Shown: positions 1-13,735, counted from the first letter of the stretch. The stretch is DNA of 64,000 nt from Cunninghamia lanceolata (GCA_027924645.1 BSBN01000254.1:17926501-17990500), one strand, 5' to 3'. The notes: generated by a model from the sequence alone, not told the origin. Numbers and translations: made by a program.

Positions 1-1429
1 ATTCCAAAGTTTGTGAAAGTAAGAATTCGCTGACAAAGCGAATAGATGAAGGGAAAAGCAACAAAGTAGTTTGCTGACCATACAAAAGGCCGATAAGGAA
101 AATAAGATGTGCCTAATGTAGAAAAGGCATAAAATCAAGATTCAGATGGCCAGATGATGAAGGATGGAGATCAAAATAGCAGAATTTTAAATTCTTCAGG
201 TACGAAAAATTCAAAAGGGGCCTGCAAGTGAAAATTGGACAACGCATTTAAAGTGTTGTAAAGGCTTTAAAAGGTTGATTTCCTAAAAACATGCCATGAT
301 TGCAGGATTGTATGATTTTGCAAAACAGGGCCATTCAGGTGGTTGGCACAGTAAAATTCTTCAATGCACAAGTACTCTTGGAGGCCAAAGTGGATAAATT
401 AGGTGTTCTAGGTGTCAGGAAAGGATTCAAACCTTCCCTCTTTATTGTTCTAGGTACACAAAGAGTGCAATCAATCTTCTTCTGCCATTTTTAGAGTTGT
501 CAGGGAATGGGTAGGCTTCCAAACGTGTAGATTTTCTAACGGCACAGTGGGTCGAATTCAATGAAGTATGGCTGTACTCATTGACTGAGTGGAGCGCTTA
601 GAATGAGGCAATGAATTGAATTGCTATATATGCATATGTTTTTTATGCATTAAGGGTTGGTCGATTGGACATTATTCTCTCAACATGTTAAGAGATCCAG
701 AGGTAGAAAATAAAAGATCACCTTTGTAGTTTGTTGTTCTTCATGAAACAACTGTGAAATGTATGTTACATATTTTACAATCTTTGTATGGAATCATTGT
801 TTTTCTCCATTGTTGTAGATGTTTTTCTTAGGAAACTTAATTGCAGTTACAGTTTGCTCTTGCCACATTTAGTGGTGTGAATGTAATCTTTGATTTGAAT
901 GAGTGTGACAACTCTTAATTCATTTCCAATTTCTGTAAATGGTCATTTCAGTATTGCATAAGGAAGAACATGGTATGGTGTTGGTTTATTAAGTATTCTC
1001 ATCGATTTGGTATTGATTTTCATGCATTTAAATCTTCAAATAGGCAGTCGTATATTTCTTTATAGTTGCATTCCTCTGTTGAATGTGAGACTCTGCAGCC
1101 CAATAGATAGGCACTAGTTTGAGTACCCTGTGATCACCCATCTTTTAAAACTAAAACTTCATAAACATATCTTTAGACATAGTAGTATTTCCAAATGCAT
1201 CCTCATTTTGTAGGATTGTCATCATCAACAATATAGGGGTCTTGTAACAACCAGTTGTTCTTAGTTTAATGACAAATTTGGGGCTAAGAAAGTGATTTGG
1301 GTTTGGTTGTTCAATTATTTTAGTTGTTCGTCTGATTTGAAGTCAATACTTGCTTAGGTATACCTCTTGGAATATCCCTCCAGAGTTTAAGCTGAGATCA
1401 AAGAGCAGAGGAGTCTACCCACTCCTGTT
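1..1429. other. Intergenic DNA, nothing recognised
   Basis: I find no ORF above about 65 codons, no recognisable protein remnant and no repeat structure here. It could hold an intron or untranslated region of a gene lying to the left of the window, but nothing in the sequence establishes that. Confidence 0.4.
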
Positions 1430-3015
1430 AGTTTGCCAAAATCGCCCCTAACTTGTTGATAAACCTCTTTCTATCACCTTGATGACAATCCCTAGCCTAG
1501 GTGATTTAGAAATGTTTTAGAGTTTTGTGTTGCAGTAATTTTGGGAACCAACAGTGCTTATGATTTTTTTTGCTTTATTTGTGTATTATTAACATTGATA
1601 TCCATTGTTTCATGGTGCTTGTCTATTTATATCTCTTCTTCCCAACATATCTATTTCAGTAACTTCATTAATTTAGACACATTGTAGCCTAGATATGATT
1701 TCCACTCATGTTTCATAGTGTTTTGTTGAAAAGGTTGATTATTCTCATCTTTAGAATAACTATTAACATCAACATCTTATGCAATAGTGTTTCACTCAAA
1801 ATGTCAAGGATTATAATTGAATGACTCCTAATTTAATTTTATTGCATCATCTTCAAGTCCAATGTCTCTTTATATATCATGAAATGACTTGTAAAGTAAT
1901 AACTCTAACCAACAAAAAATAACCCATTTATGTGTTTCATATGTAGGGATGGAGATAAACCTTGGAAGTACTCTCACAATAGCTATCATACTCCTCATCT
2001 CCCACGTTTTATCTCTTTTTTGCCTTGGATTATATGTACTTGATATCTAGTTTCCTCAATAAGTGAATTTTTTTCCATGGAAAAAGGCTTGTTCTTGTAT
2101 CCATCAATGAAAGATTTTGTATGTTCATCATGGTCATCTTTATTTTTTTGCCTACCAGTTTGAACACCTCATGCAAAACATTTAAATCGACAAATACTCT
2201 ATTTCTCTCTAGTAATGGAAGCTCCAACAAAAATTGACATGTTTCTTGTGCCCCAATGTCTCTTTCAATAATTATTTCAGTTAAAAGTCTCCTATATGCT
2301 CTTGCTACTAATTCATCAAGGTTTTTAATGTCACAAGCCATATCAACATTTGATAATAAGTTTATAAACTCTTTTCTACTTTTATTGCATACTTGACATT
2401 GTAGTTAAGTACAAAATGTTTGGAAAGAATGAATCAATCTATATTTGATCTCCATAGTTGTAGTATGTAGTGATTATGTGTATTTGCTCTATCATAATTT
2501 CTTACAAGCTCAAATTTGTTATCTCTTGTATGTAAATCTTGATATAATTTTTATCCCTCAAGATTGAATGGACATGGTGCAATACAACTATAAGTAATAA
2601 TAACCTAATTGTTAGTTCTTGCACACATATTTTATTTAATTTTCATATAATTATTTCAATGATTGAACATCTTATCTACAAACCATTCTTCCTCTTTTAT
2701 TATGTATGTGGGCACCCTCTCTACCCATTGTATGTCATTCTACACAATTTAGTAGCTCTTCATAGTCACATCCCATATGCAACTATGTAAATTATCTTGT
2801 ATTTTGAAGATATGGATGTTGTGAAAAAATTTGTAATGGATATAATTCATCATATTTAAGAATTTATTCAATATTTTAAGAAAAATAAAGTATTGAATAA
2901 AATATAGATTTAGTGAGGATTGATAACATACAAGTCTATAAGTTTCATTGGTGTGGATCTTCTTGACGTTTCCATGTGTGAACAATAGAATGGAAGTATT
3001 TCTTAATATTTTCAT
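1430..3015 (-). pseudogene. Helitron RepHel (replication initiator-helicase) remnant
   Basis: Read on the minus strand, codons 2341 to 2030 give a segment with the motif ERDIGAQETCQFLLELPL, very close to the ERDIGAQETCHLLL-type signature lying between the Rep and helicase parts of plant Helitron proteins. After a frameshift the reading continues (about 1995 to 1835) with RFISIPTYETHKWVIFCW and LELLLYKSFHDI, again Helitron-like. Upstream, around 2500-2440, a decayed stretch resembling ILQLWRSNID matches the region before the signature. Known family role: rolling-circle transposition by a Rep nuclease fused to a Pif1-like helicase. Multiple frameshifts and stops mean it is dead. The Walker motifs and the HUH motif were not found, so only the middle of the protein is secure; the outer limits are approximate. 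Confidence 0.65.
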
Positions 3016-6000
3016 TCATGATCATTCATCCAATCAAGGTTGTCCATATTTGGTTCTCCCTCTAACAGTATGAATCCATGCATATGTGATGAACCTCTAT
3101 GTTGTCATTCATGTCTAGACCAACAGTCTCTAAATAGTTTCATTCCTTTTTGTATTATCTCCTTAAAAATGTACATTGCAAGTGCATGTAGTGTGCCACT
3201 ATATGAGAATAATCTGAAATAATATTATGTTTTCACCAATTTTGGGTTTGTCATGGGTTTGTTGGTTGTGTTCTCAATATTAGTTAATGTAGATCAAGCC
3301 AATACATATCAACTACACTCAAAGTGAAGAAAATGGTAGGTGATTCAATTTGATGCAACATGTCAATTAATTCACTATGACATTTTAATCAATAGAACCT
3401 TGTACCCCTTAAGGTGGTTCCAAACTACATCAAACAATCAACTAGATGGGAGTGGGACACATTGTTCATATGCTCACATAATTCATTGATTGTGATTGAC
3501 ATATCTTGAAGACTCTTTTTCACCACATTGCAAATGAATTTTGTACATGATGTCTCATAATCATGTTTATCATGTACTATCTAAATCATGGATTTCAAGA
3601 AAAATGATGATCCCTATATTGAAATAGATGTTTAACAAATTCATACAGATGTACTCGTGGGTTCTGCCACAATAATGGGTTACACTTTCTAGGACATCCT
3701 AATTTTTGCTGAAATCACATATTTTTAGAAAATATAATGATTTCAACATTGAAAGGTTCCATTTAAAGGATTTTAATTAAAGAGAGTTTGATCAAACCCC
3801 CTTGGATAGAACCCCGCTAGTTTTAAACCATACCTATAATGGAGTCTCCTCTACACTTATCAAAATGCTGATAAAAAACCACTTTTGATTTACCTTTTGG
3901 GGGATCAAATGAATTCATTTAAAATTTATGTTTTGTATGTAGTCCTCATTATAAGCTTCCTAAAAAGTATAATTTTAAATATATTAAATTTGATTATTAT
4001 ATTTATTTTTTATTTCTTGTGAATGTAGGTTTTTCACCGAACATCAAGTTCTTAGTTCTACACACATGGAAAATTAGTAAATTAGTGAAAAAAAATTCTT
4101 AAAAATATCTATGCCCTAGCTATTGATGTCCTTGTTTCAACAAAAAAAAGAAAAAATGAATTTTGATACATACAAAAAAGTTATGTTTTATGGAATATGC
4201 CTATGTCTAAATTATAATTGGTTTGACTTCAAAACTTAATTAAAAAAAATATTCAACAAAACATTATGAAACCAAATGCATGCCCTGTATATTGGTGTTA
4301 CCAATCTAAATTCAAAAGAATCAGAATTTTATCCTTTGTAGAAAAAAGTTATGTGCTACATAATACACATCACTTAAAAAAATGTTGTTTACTATTAAAA
4401 ACTAGTTATCAAAGGAGAAACAATTTTTTTTTACAATTTAACTCCTATTTTTTTTTTTAAATATATTTAGAATCTACAAACAAAATCTCACAAATCACTA
4501 GTTCGCATCATCTTCAAATTCCTAACGGTTAGCAACTATAGGTGTCAGAAAGTAAAGATTTAGTTCAAAATGTTGATTTTAATGTCAAGTTTGGCCAAAT
4601 AGTGTAACCCATGTGGGATGACCCTCGTCTCAATTAGGGTTATAGCCAATCACATCTTCAATCAAGAAATAATGTTGGAAATGCCATATCAAGTGAGCCT
4701 AGTATGACATACTAATTAATCAAAGATGCCCCAATGCCCAACTGATCAATTAATGTTTCAAGTTCTACATCAAGGTTATTTACCCATGCATGGATTAATT
4801 TCATCTCTCTTGGGGCATTGGGTGGTTCAAAGGCCCTTTATGTCATGTGATCAATGATATTTCATTCATCCATCTCCATCACTAGACATATAAATACAAC
4901 TTCATTTAAATCAAAATCAAACTACATATGGACATCTGAGGTCAACTAGTTAAATATATATTCATCAAAGTCAGGTGGAAGTTCACTACGAGCATTTTCA
5001 TCAATCTAAACATCTGAATAGAACATATCATGTTCTATTTGTTTTTAGGTGCCTTATATACTTGCTCTTTAATTACAATAAAGTTGTAATTTGTTCCATG
5101 TTGATCCCTTCTCCAAACTATAAATCATTGACCAAAAAATTATTCGATGTGGTAAAACCTTAGAAATTCCTTTTACCTCTTGTGGAAAAATTATTGTATG
5201 TCCTTTATATTTATATTAACATCTAATTGTGTGTGTTAGTTGTAGGATTGAGTTGACATGGGCTATTGACATTTCCTCAACCTATGTTAAGTTTGTAAGT
5301 TCTAGTGCTTGTGGCCTAAGATCCATATTGTTTAATGTTAAAAATTGATGATGAGCTTTCTCTTGTCGACATCTATTGGACATAGGGTCTTCATGAGTTC
5401 TAGCAACATTTATTCTTGTGTAACTTTCTTTAAAAATATAGCACATGCTTGGTGAAGCAAGATTATCTAGAGCATGCTGAAAAATCATTTGAAAAGTATT
5501 TAAATCTCTCCCAAGCATTCCATTGGGATTAGTTATATTGTATTCTCTTTCAATTTCTAAATCTTGTTTTCATCTTCTTCTTCTAGGTCATGTTGTTGAC
5601 ATTCTTCTAGATCATTATTTTACCTTCATCTTCTTCTAGGTTGCTATGTTATCTACTCTTATAAATCATCATTTTTTGCATTAATTATAACATCGACATC
5701 CATTTTATCTTAAGTTGCATTTTGTGGTGTTTCAAGCACACGATCTATCAACATTGAATTTGCTTCTTCAAAATTAATGTCAACATTAGCAAGCGATCGA
5801 TGATCTAGTACATTTGAGATGCTTCACAATGAAGTTCTTGTCTGTTTTGTCTTTCAACTTCAGTCAATTAATCTAAACACATATGTCTTTGTAATCTTAA
5901 TCTTAATGCATATTGTTCATCTTCAAATGTTTGTTTGTGAAATGTTTTCATTTTAATTGTATGTTGTCTCTTTTTTGCTGCCAATTTAGCCTTGCATTCG

Positions 6001-6360
6001 ATAAATCTTTGTCTATCATTATCATTTTGATGTTTTGTTTGTTCCTCTATGTGCATATGTCATTTATTCTTGTCTTAATCTAGATATTATCTTTGTTCTT
6101 AATTTTTAAAATTTAGTCTTGGTCAAGCCATACCTACAATGTATTAAGTATAAATATTTTAATAATATTTATTTCATATAAAGGCAACATATTTAGCAAA
6201 AACCTATGTAAATATATTATATTTAATAAATAAATAAAATTAATAATCCATTAAAATTATAACACAAACAATTAGAAAACAAAGATTGTTATTTAGAAAA
6301 TATTAAAATATTTTCTTTTTTAATATGAAACTCATGATTCCTTCCCATAAACTAAAAAAT
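3016..6360. other. AT-rich debris, possibly outer Helitron remains
   Basis: Only short ORFs occur. Two minus-strand ones (5518 to 5282, 78 residues; 6056 to 5868, 62 residues, rich in Lys, Arg and Gln) could be the N-terminal part of the neighbouring Helitron protein because they are on the same strand and upstream, but no diagnostic motif was seen. The rest is AT-rich sequence without structure I could recognise. Confidence 0.25.
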
Positions 6361-6521
6361 GACAAATAGTAAAGATATTTAACAAACAACTATCTATCCT
6401 TTAAATAAGATCATCCACTCATTTTCTATATTACTTTCTATGACAAATAGTAGAGATATTTAACAAACAACTATCTATCCTTAAAATGAGATCATCCACT
6501 TATTTTCTATATTACTTTCTA
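6361..6521. repeat. Two-copy 81-bp tandem duplication
   Basis: The sequence beginning GACAAATAGTAAAGATATTT at 6361 recurs at 6442 with only a few substitutions and ends just before ACACCG at about 6522. It is a simple local tandem duplication in AT-rich DNA. Confidence 0.8.
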
Positions 6522-7044
6522 CACCGTTTTCTTAAAATCAAACATAAGGGACAAAAAACATAAAAGAAAAGCTTAATGAAGATAAATAAATATTTGTCAT
6601 ATCCATTTAGCTTTATTTATGAGATGGTAAATATTTATCATAGACTCCCTAATATTTTGGATATGATCATAGTTATCAAGTAAATTTTCTTCTCAAAAAT
6701 ATTGTAAGGGAGGGGTTAAAGCTATGTAAATTTCCTTCTCTGAAATATTGTAAGCGACAATAATTTTTTTTTTTGGTGCATAAGAGAGAGATTGTATTAA
6801 ATATTGGCAAAAAATTACAGCTTATCTTTGTCGGTATGACAAAGTCCATTCTTCTGAGACTATTCTTGAACTGATTGCTATTGAAATACCAAAATGACCA
6901 TGCAGGGTCTGTAACGCCATCAAAATGCCACGCAGGGCTATTTGGCATATATATATATATATATATATAAAGCTATTGTCTTTTAAGCTATCATGGGAGA
7001 ATTACCAAAAAACATAAACATCTTGATGAAATTTCCCTTACCCT
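6522..7044. other. AT-rich spacer with an (AT)n tract
   Basis: No gene is recognised. A pure AT dinucleotide run occupies 6947-6969. A roughly 90-codon minus-strand ORF (6948 to 6676) starts in the microsatellite and has no recognisable content. Confidence 0.5.
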
Positions 7045-7524
7045 TCAACCTTCACCTTGTAGGAAAGGAAAATAATGGATAACACCCTCAGCTCTATCAA
7101 CATTCTCCAAATCCCTTGACCTAGGAAGCTCTGCTCTATAAATTGCCTTTGCCAAGACTTCTTCCAGGCCATCGAGCAGGTGATTCTTAAACAACATATG
7201 GGTTACAGTGTTGATTTTGGCCTTGTCTGCGTTTAAGTCAAGCAGAGAGGCCATAAATATAGAGGCAATGTCAGGGTCGACCCTATACCTTTCCCCATTT
7301 TTAACAAAGTCCCTACCCAAAATTAATTTGGTAGTGCCTAACATGAATGCATCATTTTGGAGTAGCACCCGTCTGAGCTATTGGTCTGTAATTCTCCCTA
7401 AGAAGGCCATCTGCCTTACCGAGATGGTCAGGCATATGGGTGTAGCCATGCCTCCACATGCCAATATCCAGCTCTGCAAGTGATCCGTCGAGAGATAAAA
7501 ATCCAACCTCAGAATTCTGTCCAT
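7045..7524 (-). pseudogene. Unknown retroelement-type ORF fragment
   Basis: A 160-codon minus-strand frame runs from an ATG at 7524 to a TGA at 7045, broken by one in-frame TAG at 7378-7380. I do not recognise the protein. It contains the segments GGMATPICLTISVRQM and LILGRDFVKNGERYRVDPD, has no membrane segment and looks soluble. It sits on the same strand as the larger decayed ORF at 8652-10727 and shares its mode of decay (an amber stop, no indel), so it may be part of the same former element. That link is inference. Confidence 0.4.
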
Positions 7525-8651
7525 GGTTCTACTATGCAGAGAAAGCAATTATATAATTCTAACTTCAGCTACAAGACTCACTTGTTATTAATGAGAAAGG
7601 AAAGTTCTGGACTCCATTTTAAGATGGCTTGTACCTTGAGTACCAAATCATGTTTGCTTAACTAAGTTCGGCGCACGAAGGGAAGCTCATCTCAAGAAGA
7701 ACCTTGCTAAATCATGATTGCAAGCCAATGAAAAGCAAGCTTGTTTCTTCACATAATTACCTTCGTGGGAACCGTCCTTCCTTTCATTTCACCTTATGAT
7801 ACCTATGGATCTTATGTGATTGCTAGCCATTTCCTAATATAGTAAGGTCATCAATGCCATGACCCTGGGCTAGGATTTGTAGAGGTTTAATTTTAGCACC
7901 TTCCTTCGATTAACCCAACTAATTCGGCTCTACACATCTCCTAATGTGTAGAGCCCCTCGCCCTACCGCCCACTAAGGGACAATAAATTTAATTTATTAT
8001 TTTAATTAATAAATAATACAACACTTACAAACAATTGTTTTTAGAATTTTCAATTTTTTTCTAAAAAGAAATTCATACTTGTTGTTTATGTAATGGCATC
8101 TTGATGATTTTTCTACTTATTTTTTGTGTTTTCTACTCCTTTTCTTGATTTTGATTCTTGTTCTTTTTTGTGTTCTCCTCTGATTTTTTAATTGAACATT
8201 ATCAACCATATATTATTTTATTATTTTAGTATATCAGCTATTAACCATAAATTTTATTTGTATTTTTTATTATTTTTAAATGAAAATAAATTGTTTATTT
8301 ACTTTATATTTTATTTGTATTTAAAAGAGGATATTAAAATAATGTTAGGCTAGAGTTTTTCTTTCATAGTCACATGACATTTCTCCCCTACTATCATTGT
8401 AGGTTATGCCTCTCAACGTGATTAATTTATAGAAACTTAAATATATTTAAAATATTTTAATATAGTTTTATCTAAAAGATGTTTTGATATTAGTAACTGG
8501 GAAGGGCCTGAACCCATAAACAAAAGCCAAAAAAGGTGAGTCCAACAAGTTTTACAAGAGGTAAAATAACCAAACAACAAGCATAAATAGAAAGAAAGAG
8601 AAACGGGCCAGTAGAGCCAACCAAACCCAAAAAGACCAGCAACGGGCCAGG
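7525..8651. other. Spacer, no gene recognised
   Basis: AT-rich DNA without a supported ORF. The stretch 8480-8650 continues the less AT-rich composition of the ORF to its right and may be its 3' untranslated part. Confidence 0.4.
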
Positions 8652-10727
8652 CTACTGCTTGGCCATAGACTTGAGGCTGCTAATAGCCTGCCATTCTCTG
8701 TTCAGAAACTCCATCTTTTCCTCAAACATGCTCTCCTCCTTGTCATGTCCTTGCAAGTCCTAAAACTCTTTCTCTTTGACCTGCGTCTCCTCAATCTGGA
8801 AACTAACATGTTTACCTCTGCTGCTCTTATCCTTAGTCTTGGGTCTATTGGACTGGCCAACCTTCCCCTGTTTCTGCACCTCCTAACTAGACCCACCAAT
8901 TCTATCTTCCCTCATGGCTTTCCTTTTTTCCAGCTCCTCTTTGAGTACATAAAGACTGGTGGCTGAGTTCTTAACCATCTCCCTACTACAGTCCACCAAC
9001 TCTGCCACTTTACTGTTAAGCTTTTCCTAGTTATCCTTGATCAAAACAATCTCTTCTTCCATCTTATCTCACTTCTCAAACTTGTTGGCCAACTTCTCCA
9101 CTTTCTCCCACAAGTCATCCCTGCTCTCCTTGGGCCATTCAGTAGTTTCTAACTAAGTAATCACCTCTAGATGTTGAATTTTCCTTTTAGCATGATGAAG
9201 CTGGGCCAACTGCCATTTCAACACCTAGTTTTGCAGATCAAGAGCCTGATAGAGGGTGGCAACCTTGTCCACAAGATGGTTGCAAGAATTACAATCCTTA
9301 TTGAACTCCCCCTGAATTTGGTCAGCAATACCCTTCATCTTTTTGTTGGGAGGCTCAGTAGGGTAACTTTTACTGTCGATCTTCTTCTAGGTGATAATCC
9401 TTTTACCTTTGGCAGGGCTATCTTCCTCTTTGTTAGTATTATCAAGTACAATAATATCCCTAGCCAACTTCCCATCCTTCTTTCCCTTACCTTTACTGTT
9501 GCTCTGCTGGGTAGCAATATCCTTAATAATTGGCTGGGCAACCTCACTGCCAGTTGGTTCTTTCATACTTCTTAGGTGAGGCCTACTGTGGGGCTCATTA
9601 ACAACAGTCCTATTATTAGGAGTAGGGTCCTACACTATTTTCCTACTTCTAAGCTTCATCAGCACTGTATTCCCAGTAGGGGCTTTAAGGAGTTTTTCTA
9701 AACTTTTGGCCGCATAGTCCTTGACCACACCCTTTCCCTTGGTGTTAGAAGTCATATGGGGTGACTTAGTAGATTCAAGTTTATAGGAAGAGGCCCTAAT
9801 ACCCTGTCCAGTTTGATTAGTAGAAACAGTGGGGCACCCCGAAGCTGAAGCTTCCTTGTTCTTGCCTTGACTGGAACCCTCGACTCTTCCTAGGGTTTGA
9901 CTACTCTCAACTCGTTTACTACCTCCTAAGTTCTTGCTAGTGACATCAGGGATGTGTTCAATCAATTGAGGATTGTAAAGTCTAGGTCTGAAAGCAAGGG
10001 CAGGGGTTAAAGAATGTTAAAAATTGTACAGGGCATAGATGAGACTCTGATGCAGGGGAAGGACCTTGTCACCTAGAAGAACCTTCTGGATATAATCTTC
10101 TAGGGACGTGAAAATCCAGTAAGGGAAATTGATTTTAATGTCATGGCAGAAATGATTTAGTAAAGGAAATAGAAAAGCATGGAACCTCTTATATCTCCCG
10201 TCTAAAGTGACATACCTCGTGAGGACTTCGATGACATCCTTCCAAACCCTAGGAAGCTCCTCTCTATTAAAGCAATTTTGAAGCCTACTCACGCTTTCTC
10301 CTTCCTGAAGAAATTTCTTCATATCCTCATTGTAATTCCCCTTAACCCTCTTGGGAATTCTCGCCCCCTCCATTCTGAGACTGGTGACCTCAGCTATCAA
10401 TTCCTCTGTGACTCTAAACAAAATGCCCCTGATGTACACAACCCTAGCTTTCCAAGAGTCTACAAATTCTCTGGAAAGAATCGTATCAAAGCCATTCATG
10501 GCTTCAATGTAGCTAGTGAAGTTGCCATGCTACAAAATTCCCCACAATTCCTCATCTTCCTTGAGTTTCTCATGTTGAGTGGGTTCAATTTGCATAAGGT
10601 CTCCTCTGATGTTGCTCTTCTCTAAACAGTAGCCACTCCTGCAATCTCTGAAAAAAACAATGCGAAGAATAATCCAGAACTTGATGTGTTTTAACTGAAA
10701 GACAGATGGTTTGAAGACTATTTGCAT
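8652..10727 (-). pseudogene. 691-codon retroelement-type ORF with amber-rich decay
   Basis: A single minus-strand frame can be followed without any indel from an ATG at 10727 to a TAG at 8652. Ten internal stops interrupt it: TAG at 10530, 9630, 9387, 9225, 9153, 9027, 8883 and 8760, TAA at 10017, TGA at 9069. The conceptual protein has an N-terminal globular part (about residues 45-240, with FRVTEELIAEVTSLRMEG), a Ser/Lys/Thr-rich middle (about 250-440) and a Glu/Lys/Leu-rich C-terminal part that looks like a coiled coil (about 450-680). I do not recognise the family. Its layout of globular head, charged middle and coiled tail resembles ORF2 of element B at 28455-31589, but I see no clear sequence match. 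The start could instead be a later in-frame ATG near 10595. Confidence 0.55.
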
Positions 10728-10815
10728 ATGATTGTAGCATGTGAAGTCTCTGGATTGATTCTTGTGACTAGTCCCTCATTCAGTCAGGGCATACCCTTCA
10801 TTAATTCGCAATGGT

Positions 10816-11298
10816 TTAATCATTATGAATGAGGTCATGTATCTTCTCCAGGACGTCATCACCAAGTCTCCACTTTAAAATATCATTGATTTTGCATCCG
10901 ATATTAGCTAAGGCATCAACTTTAGTGTTGCCTTCTCTAAAGATGTGCTGAATTTCCACTTTATCCATATCCTTTAATTTTATTATGCATAAATTGATGA
11001 TATCCTTGAACACTCGATTAGGAGTAGCCTTGAGTTTTATCATGTCTAGGACATTTTTGGAGCCCCCTTCCACTATCAAATTACTGATCCCTAGATCTTT
11101 GGCCAAACAGATCCCTTGATAAGCCACATATGCCTCGGCAAAGTTATTGGTTTGAATTCCCAAATTCAGTGCATAAGTGCCCAGGACTATGCCCTTGTTG
11201 TTTCTTATTATTGCACCCCCTCCCGCCTGACCTGGGTTCCCCTTGGAAGCCCCATCGAAGTTGAGTTTAGACCATCCAGTATCAAGGTGGCCCTTTAT
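10816..11298 (-). pseudogene. RNase H-like domain fragment (LINE/RVT_3 type)
   Basis: An open minus-strand frame enters after a stop at 11299-11301 and ends at 10816. It begins with WSKLNFDGASKGNPGQAGGG, the first-Asp motif of plant RNase H-like domains, then TNNFAEAYVAYQGICLAKDLG (the Glu region), then IVEGGSKNVLDMI, then HIFREGNTKVDALAN (the last Asp). In the family the third motif normally reads EGDS or ESDS; here the catalytic Asp is Gly, so the domain is probably inactive. Such domains sit at the C-terminus of plant L1-type LINEs and also occur as separate genes. No reverse transcriptase is seen upstream, so this is an isolated fragment. Confidence 0.7.
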
Positions 11299-13735
11299 TT
11301 AAAAGATGTTAAGAGGCACTCTAAAAACATAAGAAAAGATATAAAGTTATTTTAATTATTTTAAAGTTATTAATATTATCTTCTATTTATATGTTTGAAC
11401 ATAATATAGTTGGTTGATCGGTTATTCTTTATCCTTATTAATATTTTGGGGTTCAAGTTATTTAATAATAATTATATATCATTTTAAGATTTATGCTAGA
11501 TATAGCGAGGGATAAAATAGGTGTTATGTTATATTAATAAGTGTAGATGAATTATTTAATCATGAAAATATTATCATTTATTCTATACGATATAAAACAA
11601 AATGAAATTACGAGCAAATATAGATGCACTTAAATCACTAATTAGTATAATATGTTTACAAAATGAAAATTATTAAAACATCAAAATCCTTCTCTATCTC
11701 TTGATTGATTAGGTATATTAGGAGATGATATGCTTAAATTGTTACTAAAAATCAACACTCAAATTTGTTATCTATGTCTAACCTAGTTTACATTGTGAGC
11801 CCATAACCCACAGGTCCAAGATCATTTTCACATCTTAAAATTGCTAAAATATGATGTTATTGGAATGAATGATTAGAAGAACACAAATGTTTTATAGGAT
11901 ATGAAAGCAGATAGGTTCCTTTGGGATGGTCATGTCAAATTTTACAAGGGGAGATACACCTCTAAAAATTAAAACCATTTTTAGGTTGCAACTTTTATGT
12001 GATATGGAAGTTTAACAAGAATTAGATATTAATATAAAGCTATTGTACAAGAATTTAAGGATTTTTTAAATTCAAAACAAACTCCATTCCTAAATTAAAT
12101 TGAAATTCAATTAACAGAAGAAAATATTTAGACCTAGTATTTATCTATGAAGTGTTTTGTGGACAGTAAGAGTTTATTGTTGTTCTATTGTTTCTTAAGA
12201 TGCATTGTGAGATTCTTTGCACTATCTTTGTTTTATTGTACTTTGTTATTGGACCTAATAAACCTAATAACCTTGTACATTTGTTTTGTGAATTATTGTA
12301 TAGGATTGAAATCCTTAGAATGTTATATTATATTACTGATTACTCGTAAACCTATGATAAGATTTATACTAGAGTTCTTTGTGTGACAAGTTTAGGTATT
12401 ATAAACACCTTATTGATAACATTGAATTAATATATAAAAAGTTGAATTACATTTGAATTCTTCTTAGATTCTGACTTGTTCCAAAGCCTTGTTTAAATCA
12501 CTATATGAAGAGATTGAACTGTATTTAAAGGTAATGGTGTACACTTGTTGCCATTCAAGTTGTATTTATTATAGGAAGAGAGGATAGTCATGTGTAGTCT
12601 AGAATGCATGATTGTCATCTTGGAATGTATTTTGAGTATGTATATGCAATCGACAATAGGTGACCACATAGTATGGGATATGCATGTCATTTACTAAGTA
12701 AGCACTACATGTACTCATGGGATAACACTTTTATTTATGTTAAATGAGAATAAAACATCTACATTAAAGATAAGAGGCTACATGAATGACGAAACTAAGA
12801 AAGTTAAAAGGAGATTTTTAACATATAATCATGTATTACTTCCACAATTATAAAAGAGAATATTTTTAAGTGCATCTATAGTACTAATCATGTTATTGAT
12901 TAGCAAAGTATTTTTGTTAGATTAAATTGTAATTAAATTATTCTAGAAAATATTGTTGAAAAAAATTATAAATTTAAGAAATAGAATTATATATGAATTT
13001 AAAGTAAAATAGATTCACTATGATATTGATAGTGCCACATCCACACTTATTTGACTAACTATTTTTGTAAGTTATGTTGTAGATGCACCCTGAGTTATTG
13101 AGGACAACGACTACTTTATAGGGGTTGAATTGTTATGGGACCTTTTCCCGAAAGTGAAAAGGGTATTATTTTTACATGTAAATAACCCTTTAGATTTAAA
13201 AGGGGATAAACAAGTTGTTATTTTTGCCTTTGGTTAAAAGGGAGATAAAAATAAAAGTTATATGTAAAAACCAAGGTTAAAAAGGAAATTATTTCATTTA
13301 TATGTAATTGACTTTAGAAAAGGGTTTTATAAATAAGTGATTATCAAGAAAGACGGGTCTCAAGAGATAAATAAGGGAAAATAATTAATTTTATTATTTA
13401 TGAAAGTATGGTTTAGAAACCACCCCTTAAAATATTACATAAACAATGTATGTGAGACCTAGAAAGGGTATGTAGATCACTCAAAGAAGAATGTAGTTTG
13501 GTGGGCTATGGGCATAGGAGAAGGAGCATATAGTGTGCATCCAACTTAGTGTATAGTGTACACATGAGATTGTCCTATCCAATGTTGTGATGTATGGGCA
13601 CATGTTGTGTTTGATTGTATACATTCCTCATAGTGTATCATAGCTAGGAGGGCCTAAACCATTAAGATCTTCCTAGGGTGAAAGTAGTCATTCCAATGGT
13701 TTGATTGAGATAAATATTGAATATATTGTTATTGA
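11299..13735. other. AT-rich spacer with a degenerate 40-bp repeat
   Basis: No gene is supported. At 13157-13345 a motif of the form AAAAGGGNNATAAA recurs five times at intervals of 37-43 bp, suggesting a worn tandem repeat. The remainder shows no structure I recognise. Confidence 0.4.
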
